From positions 620,001-684,000 of the forward strand of contig NZ_JAHUWT010000001.1 in assembly GCF_019218885.1 (NCBI RefSeq): 64,000 nucleotides of DNA, read 5' to 3'. The notes under the pieces were generated by a model. That model was not told the origin of the DNA, searched no databases, and saw only the letters and a list, made by a program, of their open reading frames with translations. The stretch comes from Bordetella sp. BOR01 (GTDB lineage Bacteria > Pseudomonadota > Gammaproteobacteria > Burkholderiales > Burkholderiaceae_B). The translations under genes and the position numbers were made by a program. Numbering within the stretch: the first letter of the stretch is position 1; every line of letters begins with the position of its first letter. This document shows, piece by piece, positions 29,462 through 38,212 of this stretch.

Positions 29462-30361
29462 TTAATCGGAGTCGGCAGCGTCCGCGTCGATGATCCGGCT
29501 GATGACCGGAAAATAGCGATTGCCCTGGCCTTGCTCGATGGCGGCGGCGAACCAGTGATCGACGTTGCGCGCGCCCGGCGCGTCTACGCCGGTTTGTTCG
29601 GCCAGCGCCAGCGCGTAGCGCAGGTCTTTGCGGGCGTACTCGACCGGGAAGGCTTTCTCGGGAAATTCCCCGGGGAGAATAGCCTTTAAGCCATGGTTGC
29701 GCAACGCGAAGCTGTCGGCCGATCCGCGCGTGAAGGTTTCGAGCAGCACTTGCGGGTCTACCCCCGAGCGCCGCGCGATGGCGCGCGCCTCGGACAGCGC
29801 CGTCACGGTCTCGAACAGCACCATGTTGTTCAGGATCTTCACCACCTGGCCGCTGCCCACCGGGCCGCAATGCGTGATCTCCGAGGCAAAGGTGGCGATC
29901 AGCGGCTGTACCCGCGCATAGACGGCGGCCTCGCCGCCCACCATTACCGACAGCGTGCCGGCCTCGGCTGCGGCGCGCGTACGCGCCACGGGGGCATCGA
30001 TGAACGTGGCGCCCTTGGCCGCGAATTCGGCGGCCAGGGCGCGCGTGGTGTCGACCGGCGAAGTGCTGGTGTCCACGATCAGCTGGCCCGGCCGCGCGTG
30101 GGCCAGCAAGCCTTGCGGCCCGCGCGCCACCTGGGCGACGATTTCGCCGGAAGGCAGCGACAGGAACACGATGTCACTGCCCTGGGCTACCTCGGCGATC
30201 GAGGCGGCGGTTGTCACGCCATGGGCCGCCAGGCGCTGCAACGGGGCCGGGTTGCTGTCGTAGCCCAGTACCGGCAGCCCGCATTTCCGGGCCAGGTTGC
30301 GGCAGATGGGTTCACCCATCACGCCCATGCCGATGAAGCCGGCACTCTTGAAGTCAGTCAT
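29462..30361 (-). CDS. NAD(P)-dependent hydroxyacid dehydrogenase (3-hydroxyisobutyrate / tartronate semialdehyde reductase family)
   Basis: The 299-aa enzyme starts at ATG 30361 with a GGAGACC ribosome site. It has the N-terminal Rossmann motif GFIGMGVMGEPI, the substrate loop FIDAPVARTRAAAEAGTLSVM and the GSGQVVKILNNM segment with the catalytic Lys, as in the beta-hydroxyacid dehydrogenase family. In the family loop the usual SGG is replaced by ART, so substrate preference cannot be taken from E. coli GarR. The partner aldehyde dehydrogenase upstream suggests a shared route for a hydroxyacid or its semialdehyde. Confidence 0.85.
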   Translation of the reverse strand: MTDFKSAGFIGMGVMGEPICRNLARKCGLPVLGYDSNPAPLQRLAAHGVTTAASIAEVAQGSDIVFLSLPSGEIVAQVARGPQGLLAHARPGQLIVDTSTSPVDTTRALAAEFAAKGATFIDAPVARTRAAAEAGTLSVMVGGEAAVYARVQPLIATFASEITHCGPVGSGQVVKILNNMVLFETVTALSEARAIARRSGVDPQVLLETFTRGSADSFALRNHGLKAILPGEFPEKAFPVEYARKDLRYALALAEQTGVDAPGARNVDHWFAAAIEQGQGNRYFPVISRIIDADAADSD

Positions 30362-30393
30362 TGGTATGGTCTCCGTCGATAATGCGATGGGGC

Positions 30394-31857
30394 TCACATG
30401 CCCCAATAGATGCCCTTGGATTGCTGGTACAAGCGCAGGCCCGACAGGCCTTTTTCGCGCCCGATCCCGCTTTGCTTGAAGCCGCCGAACGGCGTGGCGA
30501 TGGACAACTGCTTGTAGGTGTTGATCCAGACGCTGCCGGCCTCGAGCTGCCGCGCCACGCGCCAGGCGCGCCGGTAGTCGGCGGTCCAGACGCCGGCGGC
30601 CAGGCCGTAGGCGCTGTCGTTGGCCTGCGCGACCAGGTCGTCTTCATCGTCGAATGGCAGCACGCACAGCACGGGCCCGAAGATTTCTTCGCGTACCACG
30701 TGGGCGTCGGGCTTTAATGCGCCCAGGATGGTGGGCAGGTAGAAGGCGCCCGCCTGCAGGGCGTCTGTGTCGGGGCGCCGCCCGCCCAGCAGTACTTCAC
30801 CGCCCTCGGCCAGGGCGGTGCCCACCATGCCTTCGATCTTGTCGCGGTGCCCGAACGAGGCAATGGGGCCCATCTGCGCGCCGGCTGCATCGGGCAGGTC
30901 GACTTTCAACTGCGCCGCGCGCGCGACCAGGCGCTCGATGAACGGCTGGGCAATGTTGCGCTGTACGTAAAGCCGCGATCCGGCCACGCAAGACTGGCCG
31001 CTGCCTTCGAAGATGCCGCCGATGACGCCTTCGATGGCGGCCTGCTGGTCGGCATCGCTGAACACGACATGCGGCGACTTGCCGCCCAATTCCAGCGCCA
31101 CGGGCATCAGCTTGTCGGCCGCGATGCGCGCAATGGCGCGGCCGCTGGCGGTGCCCCCGGTGAAAGACACCATGCGCACGCCGGGATGTTCCACCAGGCG
31201 CTTGCCCACGGTGGTGCCCAGGCCAGTGACCACGTTCAGGATACCGGGCGGCAGCCCGGCCTCGAGCGCAATGCGGCCCAGCTCGAGCGCCGGCAGCGAA
31301 GTGACTTCGGACGGCTTCAGAATAACGGCATTGCCCGCCGCCAGCGCCGGCGCGACCTTCTGGGCCTCCATTGTCATGGGGGAATTCCAGGGCGTGATGG
31401 CGGCCACCACGCCGTACGGTTCGTACTGGGTCATCGACAGATAGTTGCCGCGCGAAGGCGTGACTTCGGCATTCAAGGTCTCGCACACGCCCGCGTAGTA
31501 GCGGAACGTGGCCGAGGCGCTGGCGACCTGGGCCTGGCATTCGCCCCATACCTTGCCGTTCTCGATCATCTGCAGCCGCGCCAGCGTGTCGGCGTGGCGG
31601 TCCATGCCGTCGGCGATGGCGCGCAGCAGGGCGGCGCGCCTGTGCGGCAGCATGTCGCGCCAGGCGGGCTGGCGCACGGCTTGCCAGGCGCCGGCCACCG
31701 CCTCGTCCACCTGGGTATCGGATGCTGCACTGATCAGGAAATTGGACTGGCCGGTCGCTGGGTTGGTCGATTCAAAAGCTTGCTCGGGCGCGTCGATCCA
31801 TGTGCCGCCGATAAGCATCGGCTTGAGCGTGCGGGAAGGGTCGTGGGTGGCGGACAT
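30394..31857 (-). CDS. NAD(P)-dependent aldehyde dehydrogenase
   Basis: The 487-aa enzyme oxidises an aldehyde to its acid. ATG 31857 (MSATHDPSRTLKPMLIGG) follows an AAGGAAGT ribosome site. Family landmarks are the NAD-binding TPWNSPM, the catalytic Glu in LELGGKSP, and the nucleophile Cys290 in GSGQSCVAGSRL, then EEIFGPVL and GGFKQSGIGRE. The sequence fits the betaine/hydroxymuconic semialdehyde group; substrate is unknown. It is the first gene of an operon with a hydroxyacid dehydrogenase and an IclR regulator, and diverges from the Bug receptor gene. Confidence 0.9.
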   Translation of the reverse strand: MSATHDPSRTLKPMLIGGTWIDAPEQAFESTNPATGQSNFLISAASDTQVDEAVAGAWQAVRQPAWRDMLPHRRAALLRAIADGMDRHADTLARLQMIENGKVWGECQAQVASASATFRYYAGVCETLNAEVTPSRGNYLSMTQYEPYGVVAAITPWNSPMTMEAQKVAPALAAGNAVILKPSEVTSLPALELGRIALEAGLPPGILNVVTGLGTTVGKRLVEHPGVRMVSFTGGTASGRAIARIAADKLMPVALELGGKSPHVVFSDADQQAAIEGVIGGIFEGSGQSCVAGSRLYVQRNIAQPFIERLVARAAQLKVDLPDAAGAQMGPIASFGHRDKIEGMVGTALAEGGEVLLGGRRPDTDALQAGAFYLPTILGALKPDAHVVREEIFGPVLCVLPFDDEDDLVAQANDSAYGLAAGVWTADYRRAWRVARQLEAGSVWINTYKQLSIATPFGGFKQSGIGREKGLSGLRLYQQSKGIYWGM

Positions 31858-32034
31858 GCTGGTGACTTCCTTGTGGTGGCGGGGTTGCGCGCGACCGTGC
31901 GGGGACCGCACAGCGGCATGCATGCGGGTTGACATCGTGCCAGCCAATAATTATAAAATAGAATAATCGTTCTGTTAAACAGAACATAAAAAATATACAA
32001 ACACATCTGAGATGACAAGAGGAGATTCGCAAAG
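31858..32034. promoter_or_regulatory. Divergent promoter region with a perfect 17-bp palindrome
   Basis: This 177-bp spacer contains a long AT-rich tract (31943-32010), unlike the GC-rich genes either side. At 31969-31985 GTTCTGTT-A-AACAGAAC is a perfect 8+1+8 inverted repeat. TATAAA at 31952-31957 and AT-rich hexamers near 31987-31997 could serve as -10 elements in either direction. The palindrome is a likely operator for the IclR regulator encoded in the operon (inference from size, symmetry and place). Confidence 0.6.
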
Positions 32035-33000
32035 ATGCTTACCCAATGGATGCGCGCCGGTTTCTGTGCCGCCGCCTTGCTCGTCACCGCGGCCCATGCC
32101 GAGACGTACCCCGCCAAACCTGTGACGATGGTGGTGCCGTACCCGGCCGGCGGTGCCACCGACGTGGTGGCGCGCGCCGTGTCACAGCAATTGGCCGAGG
32201 CCTGGAAGCAACCGGTGGTGGTGGAAAACCGTGCCGGTGCAGGCACAACGATCGCCGCAGCCGCGGTGGCGCGTGCACCGGGCGATGGCTACACGCTGTT
32301 CATGACCACCTCGGCTCATACGATCAGTGGCCATCTGTATCGCGACTTGGCATACGACGCCGTGAAGGATTTCGCGCCTATCACCTTGGTAACGAAGGTG
32401 CCGTTGGTGCTGGTGGTGAACCCGAAAGTGCCGGCCGCGACGCTGCCCGAATTTCTGGACTACTTGAAACAACACGGCAGCGATGTCAATTTCGCCTCGC
32501 CCGGCAACGGCACGGCGCAGCACTTAAGCGGCGAGCTGTTCAAGCTGGCCACCAACACGCAGATTATGCATGTGCCTTATCGCGGCGACGCTCCGGCATT
32601 CACCGATCTGGCGGGCGGGCAGGTGCAGATGATGCTGGCCACGATTACCTCGGCCTTGCCGCTGATCGAGTCGGGCAAGCTGCGCGCGCTGGCGGTGGCG
32701 CATAACAAACGGGTGCCGGCACTTGCCAAGGTACCCACGTTCAGCGAGGCGGGTATGCCTGGCTTCGAGGCGGCAACCTGGTTCGGCCTGCTGGCGCCGG
32801 CTTCGTTGCCGCCCAACCGGGCGCAGCACATCTATCAGGACGTGTCGCGGATCGTCGCTACCCCGGAGATGCGGGCTCGCATCGAGGCGTTGGGCGGCGA
32901 CGTTGTCAACAGCACGCCGCAGGAGTTCGCGGCGTTCATTGCGGCCGAGCAGGAAAAGTGGGGCAAGGCCGTCAAGGCGGCTGGCGCCGCCCAACCCTAG
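32035..33000 (+). CDS. Bug-family (TctC) periplasmic solute receptor
   Basis: The 321-aa protein has a signal peptide (ending AHA near residue 22), then the Bug opening YPAKPVTMVVPYPAGGATDVVAR, with the NRAGAGTTIAAAAVARAPGDGYTLF and YRGDAPAFTDLAGGQ segments. Bug proteins bind carboxylates and amides and are greatly expanded in Bordetella, mostly without their own TctA/TctB membrane genes, as here. It diverges from the aldehyde dehydrogenase operon, so its ligand may be the substrate of that pathway. A good AGAGGAG ribosome site precedes the ATG. Confidence 0.92.
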   Translation: MLTQWMRAGFCAAALLVTAAHAETYPAKPVTMVVPYPAGGATDVVARAVSQQLAEAWKQPVVVENRAGAGTTIAAAAVARAPGDGYTLFMTTSAHTISGHLYRDLAYDAVKDFAPITLVTKVPLVLVVNPKVPAATLPEFLDYLKQHGSDVNFASPGNGTAQHLSGELFKLATNTQIMHVPYRGDAPAFTDLAGGQVQMMLATITSALPLIESGKLRALAVAHNKRVPALAKVPTFSEAGMPGFEAATWFGLLAPASLPPNRAQHIYQDVSRIVATPEMRARIEALGGDVVNSTPQEFAAFIAAEQEKWGKAVKAAGAAQP

Positions 33001-33007
33001 CCGCCCG

Positions 33008-33847
33008 CTACTTGCCGCTGCGCGCGTATTCCATATACAACCGGTGCGCGCGCCGCGCCATGGGCCCATAGGGCAGGCTGCGGTCTTCGACCCGGTTCAC
33101 GTACACCACCTTGCCATAGTTGCCGGTGGAAAATACTTCGTCGGCCTGCCCGACGTCGGTGCGCGACAGCGGCCGTTCCTGCACCTCGACGCCGTCGGTG
33201 CGCAGCAGGGCCAGCACGCGTTGGCGGGTGATGCCGTTCAGGAAGGTACCGTTGTCGGCCGGCGTGGCAACGACGCCGTCCTTGGCGATCCACAGGTTGG
33301 CGGTGGCGAATTCGGCCACATGGCCATCGCCGTCGAGCATGATGGCGTTGTCGAAACCCTTGGCGACGGCTTCGTGGATGGCGCGCTGGCCATTGGGATA
33401 CAGGCACGAGGCCTTGGCGTCGGTGGGCGCCATGTTGGACCAGGCGCGCGCAAAGCTGGAAAAGCAGGCCGAAAAGCCCTGCTCGCCCGGCATGGGCACC
33501 TTGAATACGTGCAGCACGAACTGTGTCTTGTCGGGATCGGGCAGCAGGAAGCCGTCGGCACAGAAGAACATGGGCTTGATGTACAGCGCTTCGCCGGCCG
33601 GAAAGCGCGCCACGGCCTGCAGGCACAGGTCGCGGATCTGCTGCCAGCCCAGCTGGGGCTTCATCAGCATTTTCTCGGCCGAGCGCACCACGCGCTGGCA
33701 GTGCAAGTCCAGGTCGGGGGTCAGGCCATCGAAGGCCCGGGCGCCGTCGAACACCATGCTGGCCATCCAGAAGGCGTGGTCGGCCGGGCCCAGCAGCTTG
33801 GGGTTTTCGGTGGTCCATCGACCATCGTGCCAGTAGATTGCATCCAT
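33008..33847 (-). CDS. Class IV PLP aminotransferase (branched-chain aminotransferase-like)
   Basis: The 279-aa protein has the fold-type IV core: PLP-binding Lys145 in DAKASCLYPN, the ATANLWI segment, and the GITRQRVL loop, ending in a FSTGNYGKV motif. It is shorter than E. coli IlvE (about 309 aa) and may act on branched-chain, aromatic or D-amino acids; the exact substrate is not clear. It lies 81 bp downstream of the betaine-type binding protein gene on the same strand, a weak hint of shared function. Confidence 0.82.
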   Translation of the reverse strand: MDAIYWHDGRWTTENPKLLGPADHAFWMASMVFDGARAFDGLTPDLDLHCQRVVRSAEKMLMKPQLGWQQIRDLCLQAVARFPAGEALYIKPMFFCADGFLLPDPDKTQFVLHVFKVPMPGEQGFSACFSSFARAWSNMAPTDAKASCLYPNGQRAIHEAVAKGFDNAIMLDGDGHVAEFATANLWIAKDGVVATPADNGTFLNGITRQRVLALLRTDGVEVQERPLSRTDVGQADEVFSTGNYGKVVYVNRVEDRSLPYGPMARRAHRLYMEYARSGK

Positions 33848-33928
33848 GTCGTCGTTCCTTGATTCGCTTGTACGCCGGCGGGCGCATCGCCCGCGCGAGC
33901 ATACACCCGCCGATGTGCGCCGGGCCGG

Positions 33929-34936
33929 CTACAGCTTGGCCTGGACCCGGTCGGCGACCTCGGCGGGCACCCACTTGCGCCAGACATCGGGATACGTGCG
34001 CAGGAAATACTGCGCGGCGTCTTCGGGTTCGGCACCCTGGTTCTCAAGCCAGCCCAGGGTGTCGTCGATGGCCGGGCCGGGCATGCTCAGCTTCTCGAAG
34101 AAAGCCTTCAACTGCGGCGCCTGCCTGGCGAATTCGGCGTTCAGGCCGGTGACCACCTTGTTGGGCTTGAACTCGGTGGCCACCGGGTTCTCGCACTTCG
34201 GGTCGGTCATGCAGGTGTAGGCGGCCTGGTCGAACGCCGGCAATTGCAGCTTGACCAGATCCAGCGAGCCGACCAGCGCCGTGGGTGTCCAGTAATAAAA
34301 CACGATGTCGCGCTTGCGCTTGTAGGCGGACACGATGGCGGCCTTCTGCGCGGCGCCCGAGCCAGGGGCGAACATCGTGTACCGGTCTTCCAGCTTCAGG
34401 GCCTTGAGCAGGTTGGCATTGAGGGTGCCGCAGGCCCAGCCGGCGGGACAGCCGTAAATGCGGCCCTTGCCTGGGTCTTCCGGGTCGGCGAACACCTTTA
34501 CGTAGCGTGCCAGGTCGGCGGCGTTCTTCAGGTCGGGGTGGCGTTCGGCCGTGTAGCGGGGGATGTACCAGCCTTCGCCCGCGTCGAACACGTGGCCCAC
34601 CGCCAGTACTTTGCCGGACTTCAGCGCCTTGTCCCAGGCGACCTCGATCTGGCCTGGCCAGACTTCGGGCGTGACGTCGACGTCGTGGCGTTGCAGGGCG
34701 GCCAGCATGGCCAGGGTCTCGCCGATTTCCACCGAGGTGGCGCAGCCGTAGCCGTGTTCCACGATGAAGCGTTCGATGCCCGCCAGTACCAGATTGGATT
34801 CCCAGTTCAGGCCGCTGAAGCGTACCGGCTGGTCGATCTCGCATTGGGCGGCGGCCGTGGCCGGTGCCGCCCACGACAGGGTAGCGGCTGCGGCCAGGGC
34901 GGCCAGGAACAAATGGGGCAATCGCAGCGTACGCAT
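33929..34936 (-). CDS. OpuAC/ProX-like periplasmic binding protein (orphan)
   Basis: The 335-aa protein starts at ATG 34936 after an AAGGAGA ribosome site and has a signal peptide ending ATAAA. The mature part is an OpuAC-type fold for glycine betaine, choline or related quaternary amines (VRFSGLNWESNLVLAGIERF, EVWPGQIEVAW, VFYYWTP). Several Trp/Tyr residues could form the aromatic cage, and cysteine pairs (GCPAGWAC, CMTDPKC) suggest disulfides. No cognate permease or ATPase is adjacent, so it probably feeds a transporter encoded elsewhere. Confidence 0.87.
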   Translation of the reverse strand: MRTLRLPHLFLAALAAAATLSWAAPATAAAQCEIDQPVRFSGLNWESNLVLAGIERFIVEHGYGCATSVEIGETLAMLAALQRHDVDVTPEVWPGQIEVAWDKALKSGKVLAVGHVFDAGEGWYIPRYTAERHPDLKNAADLARYVKVFADPEDPGKGRIYGCPAGWACGTLNANLLKALKLEDRYTMFAPGSGAAQKAAIVSAYKRKRDIVFYYWTPTALVGSLDLVKLQLPAFDQAAYTCMTDPKCENPVATEFKPNKVVTGLNAEFARQAPQLKAFFEKLSMPGPAIDDTLGWLENQGAEPEDAAQYFLRTYPDVWRKWVPAEVADRVQAKL

Positions 34937-35056
34937 GGGATGTTGTCTCCTTGCTTGCGTGGTGGATGACGCTAGGCCTATGCCATTGTAAGGGCTGTCC
35001 GCGCAGGCCACGGCCAGGCCGGTCCGCTATGATTGGCAGCAGACGCAGGCACTTCC

Positions 35057-36220
35057 ATGGCCCACAAACCTACTCCTACGCCAGCGGCCAAACCCCGGCC
35101 GCGCTTGCACGCTAGCCGCTCGTCCAGGCGGACGGTCACCCGCCTGGCGTCGGCGCGCTATCTGCTGGCGGCCGGCCAGTTTCGCGAAAGCCTGGCCATC
35201 ATGCCGCCGCCGTCAGTGCGCAGCGCGGTGGTTGCCGGCCTGCAAGCTGCCTTGGCGGTGCTGCTGGCCCTGGCCAGCACGCGCCTGTCGCCCTGGCCGC
35301 AGTTGGTAGGGTTTGCCGCCCTGGGCGCACTGGCGGCCTTGTTCGGCCGCTATGTCACCCTGGGCCTGCGCCGGCGCATCGTGCTGATCTGCGGCTGCCT
35401 GCTGACATTGGGCGTGTTGCTGCCTTCGCTGGCATCGCTGGCCGGCGCGACACCTCCCATGATGATTGCCTTGCTGGCGCTGCTGGCCGGCGCGGCATCC
35501 CTGGCCGTGTCGTACTGGAACCTGGGTGGGCCGGGCGCCGTGATCTTCGTATTTGCCATCGGCGCCGTGATGGCGCCGGCCGAATCGGGCCAGGCCGTCT
35601 TGCTGCGCACGCTGGCCGCCGGCTGGGGCGCGGTGCTGGCCTGGCTGGTGTGCGCACTGACCGACCGCTTGCGCGGCGGCAGTGCGCCAGCCATGGCGGC
35701 TGTTCTGCGGCCGTCCCTGGCAATGCAGGCGACAGCCGCGGGCCGCATCACGCTTGGTTGTGCGGCGGCCGCTTTCATGGCCTATGCCGCCGGCGGGAAC
35801 TACCCCGCCTGGGCAGCCATCGGTGCCGCCGCCGTCATGCAGGGGGGCCAACTGCATATCACCATGAACCGCGCGCTGCAGCGCATGGCGGGCACCGTGC
35901 TGGGCGCCTGCATTGTCTGGGCCATCCTGATCCAGCATCCGTCTTTCTGGGTCATGGTGGCGGCCATCGTCATGTTCCAGTTCATCACCGAAGTGATCAT
36001 TGGCTTCAATTACGCGCTCGGCCAGATTACCGTCACGCCCATGGCGCTGTTGATGACACAACTGGCCTCGCCGATCATTTATACCGGCATGCCCGTCGAG
36101 CGCGTGCTCGACACGATCGTGGGCGCCGCGCTGGGCATTGTTTTCGCGTTGGTGTTTTCGTCTCTGGACGACCGGCGCCTGCTGGCCCGCCGCCGTCGCA
36201 AGTTCGCGGCGTTTCGCTAG
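35057..36220 (+). CDS. FUSC-like inner membrane protein
   Basis: I start at ATG 35057 (387 aa); a TTG 24 bases upstream is also in frame. A basic, Pro-rich N-terminus of about 55 residues precedes two blocks of hydrophobic helices (about 65-210 and 240-370) split by a short cytoplasmic stretch. The pattern with YPAWAAIGAAAVMQGGQ and the FITEVIIGFNYALGQI segment fits the fusaric acid resistance-like (FUSC) superfamily of aromatic acid efflux proteins. It is about half the length of full AaeB proteins and no AaeA-type adaptor is next to it. Function is open. Confidence 0.7.
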   Translation: MAHKPTPTPAAKPRPRLHASRSSRRTVTRLASARYLLAAGQFRESLAIMPPPSVRSAVVAGLQAALAVLLALASTRLSPWPQLVGFAALGALAALFGRYVTLGLRRRIVLICGCLLTLGVLLPSLASLAGATPPMMIALLALLAGAASLAVSYWNLGGPGAVIFVFAIGAVMAPAESGQAVLLRTLAAGWGAVLAWLVCALTDRLRGGSAPAMAAVLRPSLAMQATAAGRITLGCAAAAFMAYAAGGNYPAWAAIGAAAVMQGGQLHITMNRALQRMAGTVLGACIVWAILIQHPSFWVMVAAIVMFQFITEVIIGFNYALGQITVTPMALLMTQLASPIIYTGMPVERVLDTIVGAALGIVFALVFSSLDDRRLLARRRRKFAAFR

Positions 36221-36255
36221 GGCGGGTCAGCCCCGGCAAGACGCCGCGGGGGCGC

Positions 36256-37236
36256 TCAGGCGCGCCCGCGGCGGCGCTGCAGCAGCGCCTGCCATTCGCC
36301 CACGATGCCGCGGCGGAACGCCAGTACGCAGATGATGAAGATCAGCCCGATCACGATGGTGACGGACTCGCCCAGCCGCAGGAACCAGTTGTTGCCGGTC
36401 AGGTTGGCCAGGAACCGGCCGAAGTCGCCTACCTTGTTCTCCAGCAGTACTACGATGAAGGCGCCCAGGATGGGCCCCACCAGCGTGCCCAGGCCGCCGA
36501 TCAGCGTCATCAGGATCACCAGGCCGGACATCTGCCAGGTGGCATCGGATAGCGTGGCCGACACGAACACCAGCGTCTTGGTGGCGCCGGCCAGCCCGGC
36601 GATGGCGGCCGACAGCACGAAAGCCAGCAGTTTGAAGCGGTCGACGTCGTAGCCCAGCGACAAGGTGCGCGGTTCATTCTCGCGCAGGGCCTTGAGCACC
36701 TGGCCGAAGGGCGAGTGCACGGTGCGCCAGATGATGAAGTAGCCGATCGCGAAAATCGCCATGACCAGGTAATACAGGTTCAGGTCCTTGCTCAGGTCGA
36801 TGAAGCCGAACAGGGTGCCGCGCGGCACGCGCTGCAGGCCGTCTTCTCCACCGGTGAAGGCGGCCTGCAGGAAGAAGAAGAACACCATCTGCGCCAGTGC
36901 CAGGGTGATCATGGCGAAATAGATGCCGCTGCGGCGGATGGCCAGCAGGCCCATCACCAGCCCCAGCGCGGCAGCCACCGCCATGCCGAACAGCAATCCC
37001 AGCTCGGTGGGCAAGCCCCATACTTTCAGCGCATGCCCGGCGGCGTATGCCGCGCTGCCCAGGAAGGCCGCATGCCCGAACGACAGCAGGCCGGTATAGC
37101 CCAGCAGCAGGTTGAAGGCGCAGGCAAACAGCGCATAGCACATCACCTTCATGGCGAAGATGGGGTACACGCCCACGAACGGCAGGATGGCCACGACAAT
37201 GGCTGCCGCCGCATAGCTGAGCAATTGGCGATTCAT
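36256..37236 (-). CDS. Liv-type permease LivM (cluster 2)
   Basis: The 326-aa permease has about nine hydrophobic helices, the LivM hallmark YTGLLSFGHAAFLGSAAYAAG and the ATPase-contact loop VLKALRENEPRTLSLGYDV. It overlaps livH by ATGA. It is the last gene of the second, five-gene cluster (livG-livF-livK-livH-livM, minus strand) and is convergent with the FUSC gene. Confidence 0.92.
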   Translation of the reverse strand: MNRQLLSYAAAAIVVAILPFVGVYPIFAMKVMCYALFACAFNLLLGYTGLLSFGHAAFLGSAAYAAGHALKVWGLPTELGLLFGMAVAAALGLVMGLLAIRRSGIYFAMITLALAQMVFFFFLQAAFTGGEDGLQRVPRGTLFGFIDLSKDLNLYYLVMAIFAIGYFIIWRTVHSPFGQVLKALRENEPRTLSLGYDVDRFKLLAFVLSAAIAGLAGATKTLVFVSATLSDATWQMSGLVILMTLIGGLGTLVGPILGAFIVVLLENKVGDFGRFLANLTGNNWFLRLGESVTIVIGLIFIICVLAFRRGIVGEWQALLQRRRGRA

Positions 37237-38120
37237 TTCTCTTTTCCGAACAGTCCTGCGGGGCGCAGCAACAGGACAATGGCCATGATGATGAACACCA
37301 CGGTACTGGAAGCCTCGGGCCAGAAGACCTTGGTCAGGCCCTCGATCACGCCCAGCCCCAGGCCAGTAAGAATGGAACCCAGAATGGAACCCATGCCGCC
37401 GATCACCACCACGGCGAACACCACGATGATCAGGTTCGAACCCATCAGGGGCGAGATCTGCAGCACCGGCGCGGCCAGCACGCCGGCAAAGCCCGCCAGG
37501 GCCACGCCGAAGCCGTAGGTCAGGGTTACCATGCGCGGCACGTTCACGCCGAAGGCCTCGACCAGCTTGGGGTTCTCGGTGCCGGCGCGCAGCAGGGCGC
37601 CCAGGCGCGTGCGCTCGATGATGAACCAGGTGGCCATGCAGACCGTGATCGAAGCCACCACGACCCAGGCGCGGTAGTTGGGCAGGATCATGAAGCCCAG
37701 GTTGGTGGCGCCGCGCAACAGGTCGGGCGTGGGGTAAGGTTGGCCGGATACGCCGTAGAAACTGCGGAACAGGCCTTCGATCAGCAGCGTCAGGCCGAAG
37801 GTGAGCAGCAGTCCGTAAAGGTGGTCGAGCTTGTACAGGTGCTTGAGCAGCAGTTTTTCGATCACGATGCCGAACAGGCCCACCACCAGGGGCGCCAGGA
37901 TCAGCATGATCCAGTAGTTCAGGCCCAGGTACGACAACCCCATCCAGGCCACGAACGCGCCCAGCATGTAGAGCGACCCGTGCGCGAAATTGATGACGTT
38001 CAGCAGCCCGAAAATGACCGCCAAACCCAATGACAGCATGGCGTAGAACGACCCGTTGACCAGGCCCAGCAGTAGCTGTCCGAGCAAGGCCTGTATGGGG
38101 ATGCCGAAGAGGTCAATCAT
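37233..38120 (-). CDS. Liv-type permease LivH (cluster 2)
   Basis: The 295-aa permease has the LivH signature NGSFYAMLSLGLAVIFGLLNVINFAHGSLYMLGA, seven or eight helices and the coupling loop ALLRAGTENPKLVEAFGV. It lies 92 bp after the binding-protein gene. The length matches E. coli LivH, unlike the longer copy in cluster 1. Confidence 0.92.
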   Translation of the reverse strand: MIDLFGIPIQALLGQLLLGLVNGSFYAMLSLGLAVIFGLLNVINFAHGSLYMLGAFVAWMGLSYLGLNYWIMLILAPLVVGLFGIVIEKLLLKHLYKLDHLYGLLLTFGLTLLIEGLFRSFYGVSGQPYPTPDLLRGATNLGFMILPNYRAWVVVASITVCMATWFIIERTRLGALLRAGTENPKLVEAFGVNVPRMVTLTYGFGVALAGFAGVLAAPVLQISPLMGSNLIIVVFAVVVIGGMGSILGSILTGLGLGVIEGLTKVFWPEASSTVVFIIMAIVLLLRPAGLFGKEK

Positions 38121-38212
38121 GTCGGGAGAATCCTGCGCGTTCTGATGGATGCGTGCCGATTCGCGGTGCGGCCCGGCCGGATGGGCTCGGGCGCGCCGGG
38201 AGCTTCAGCGGA

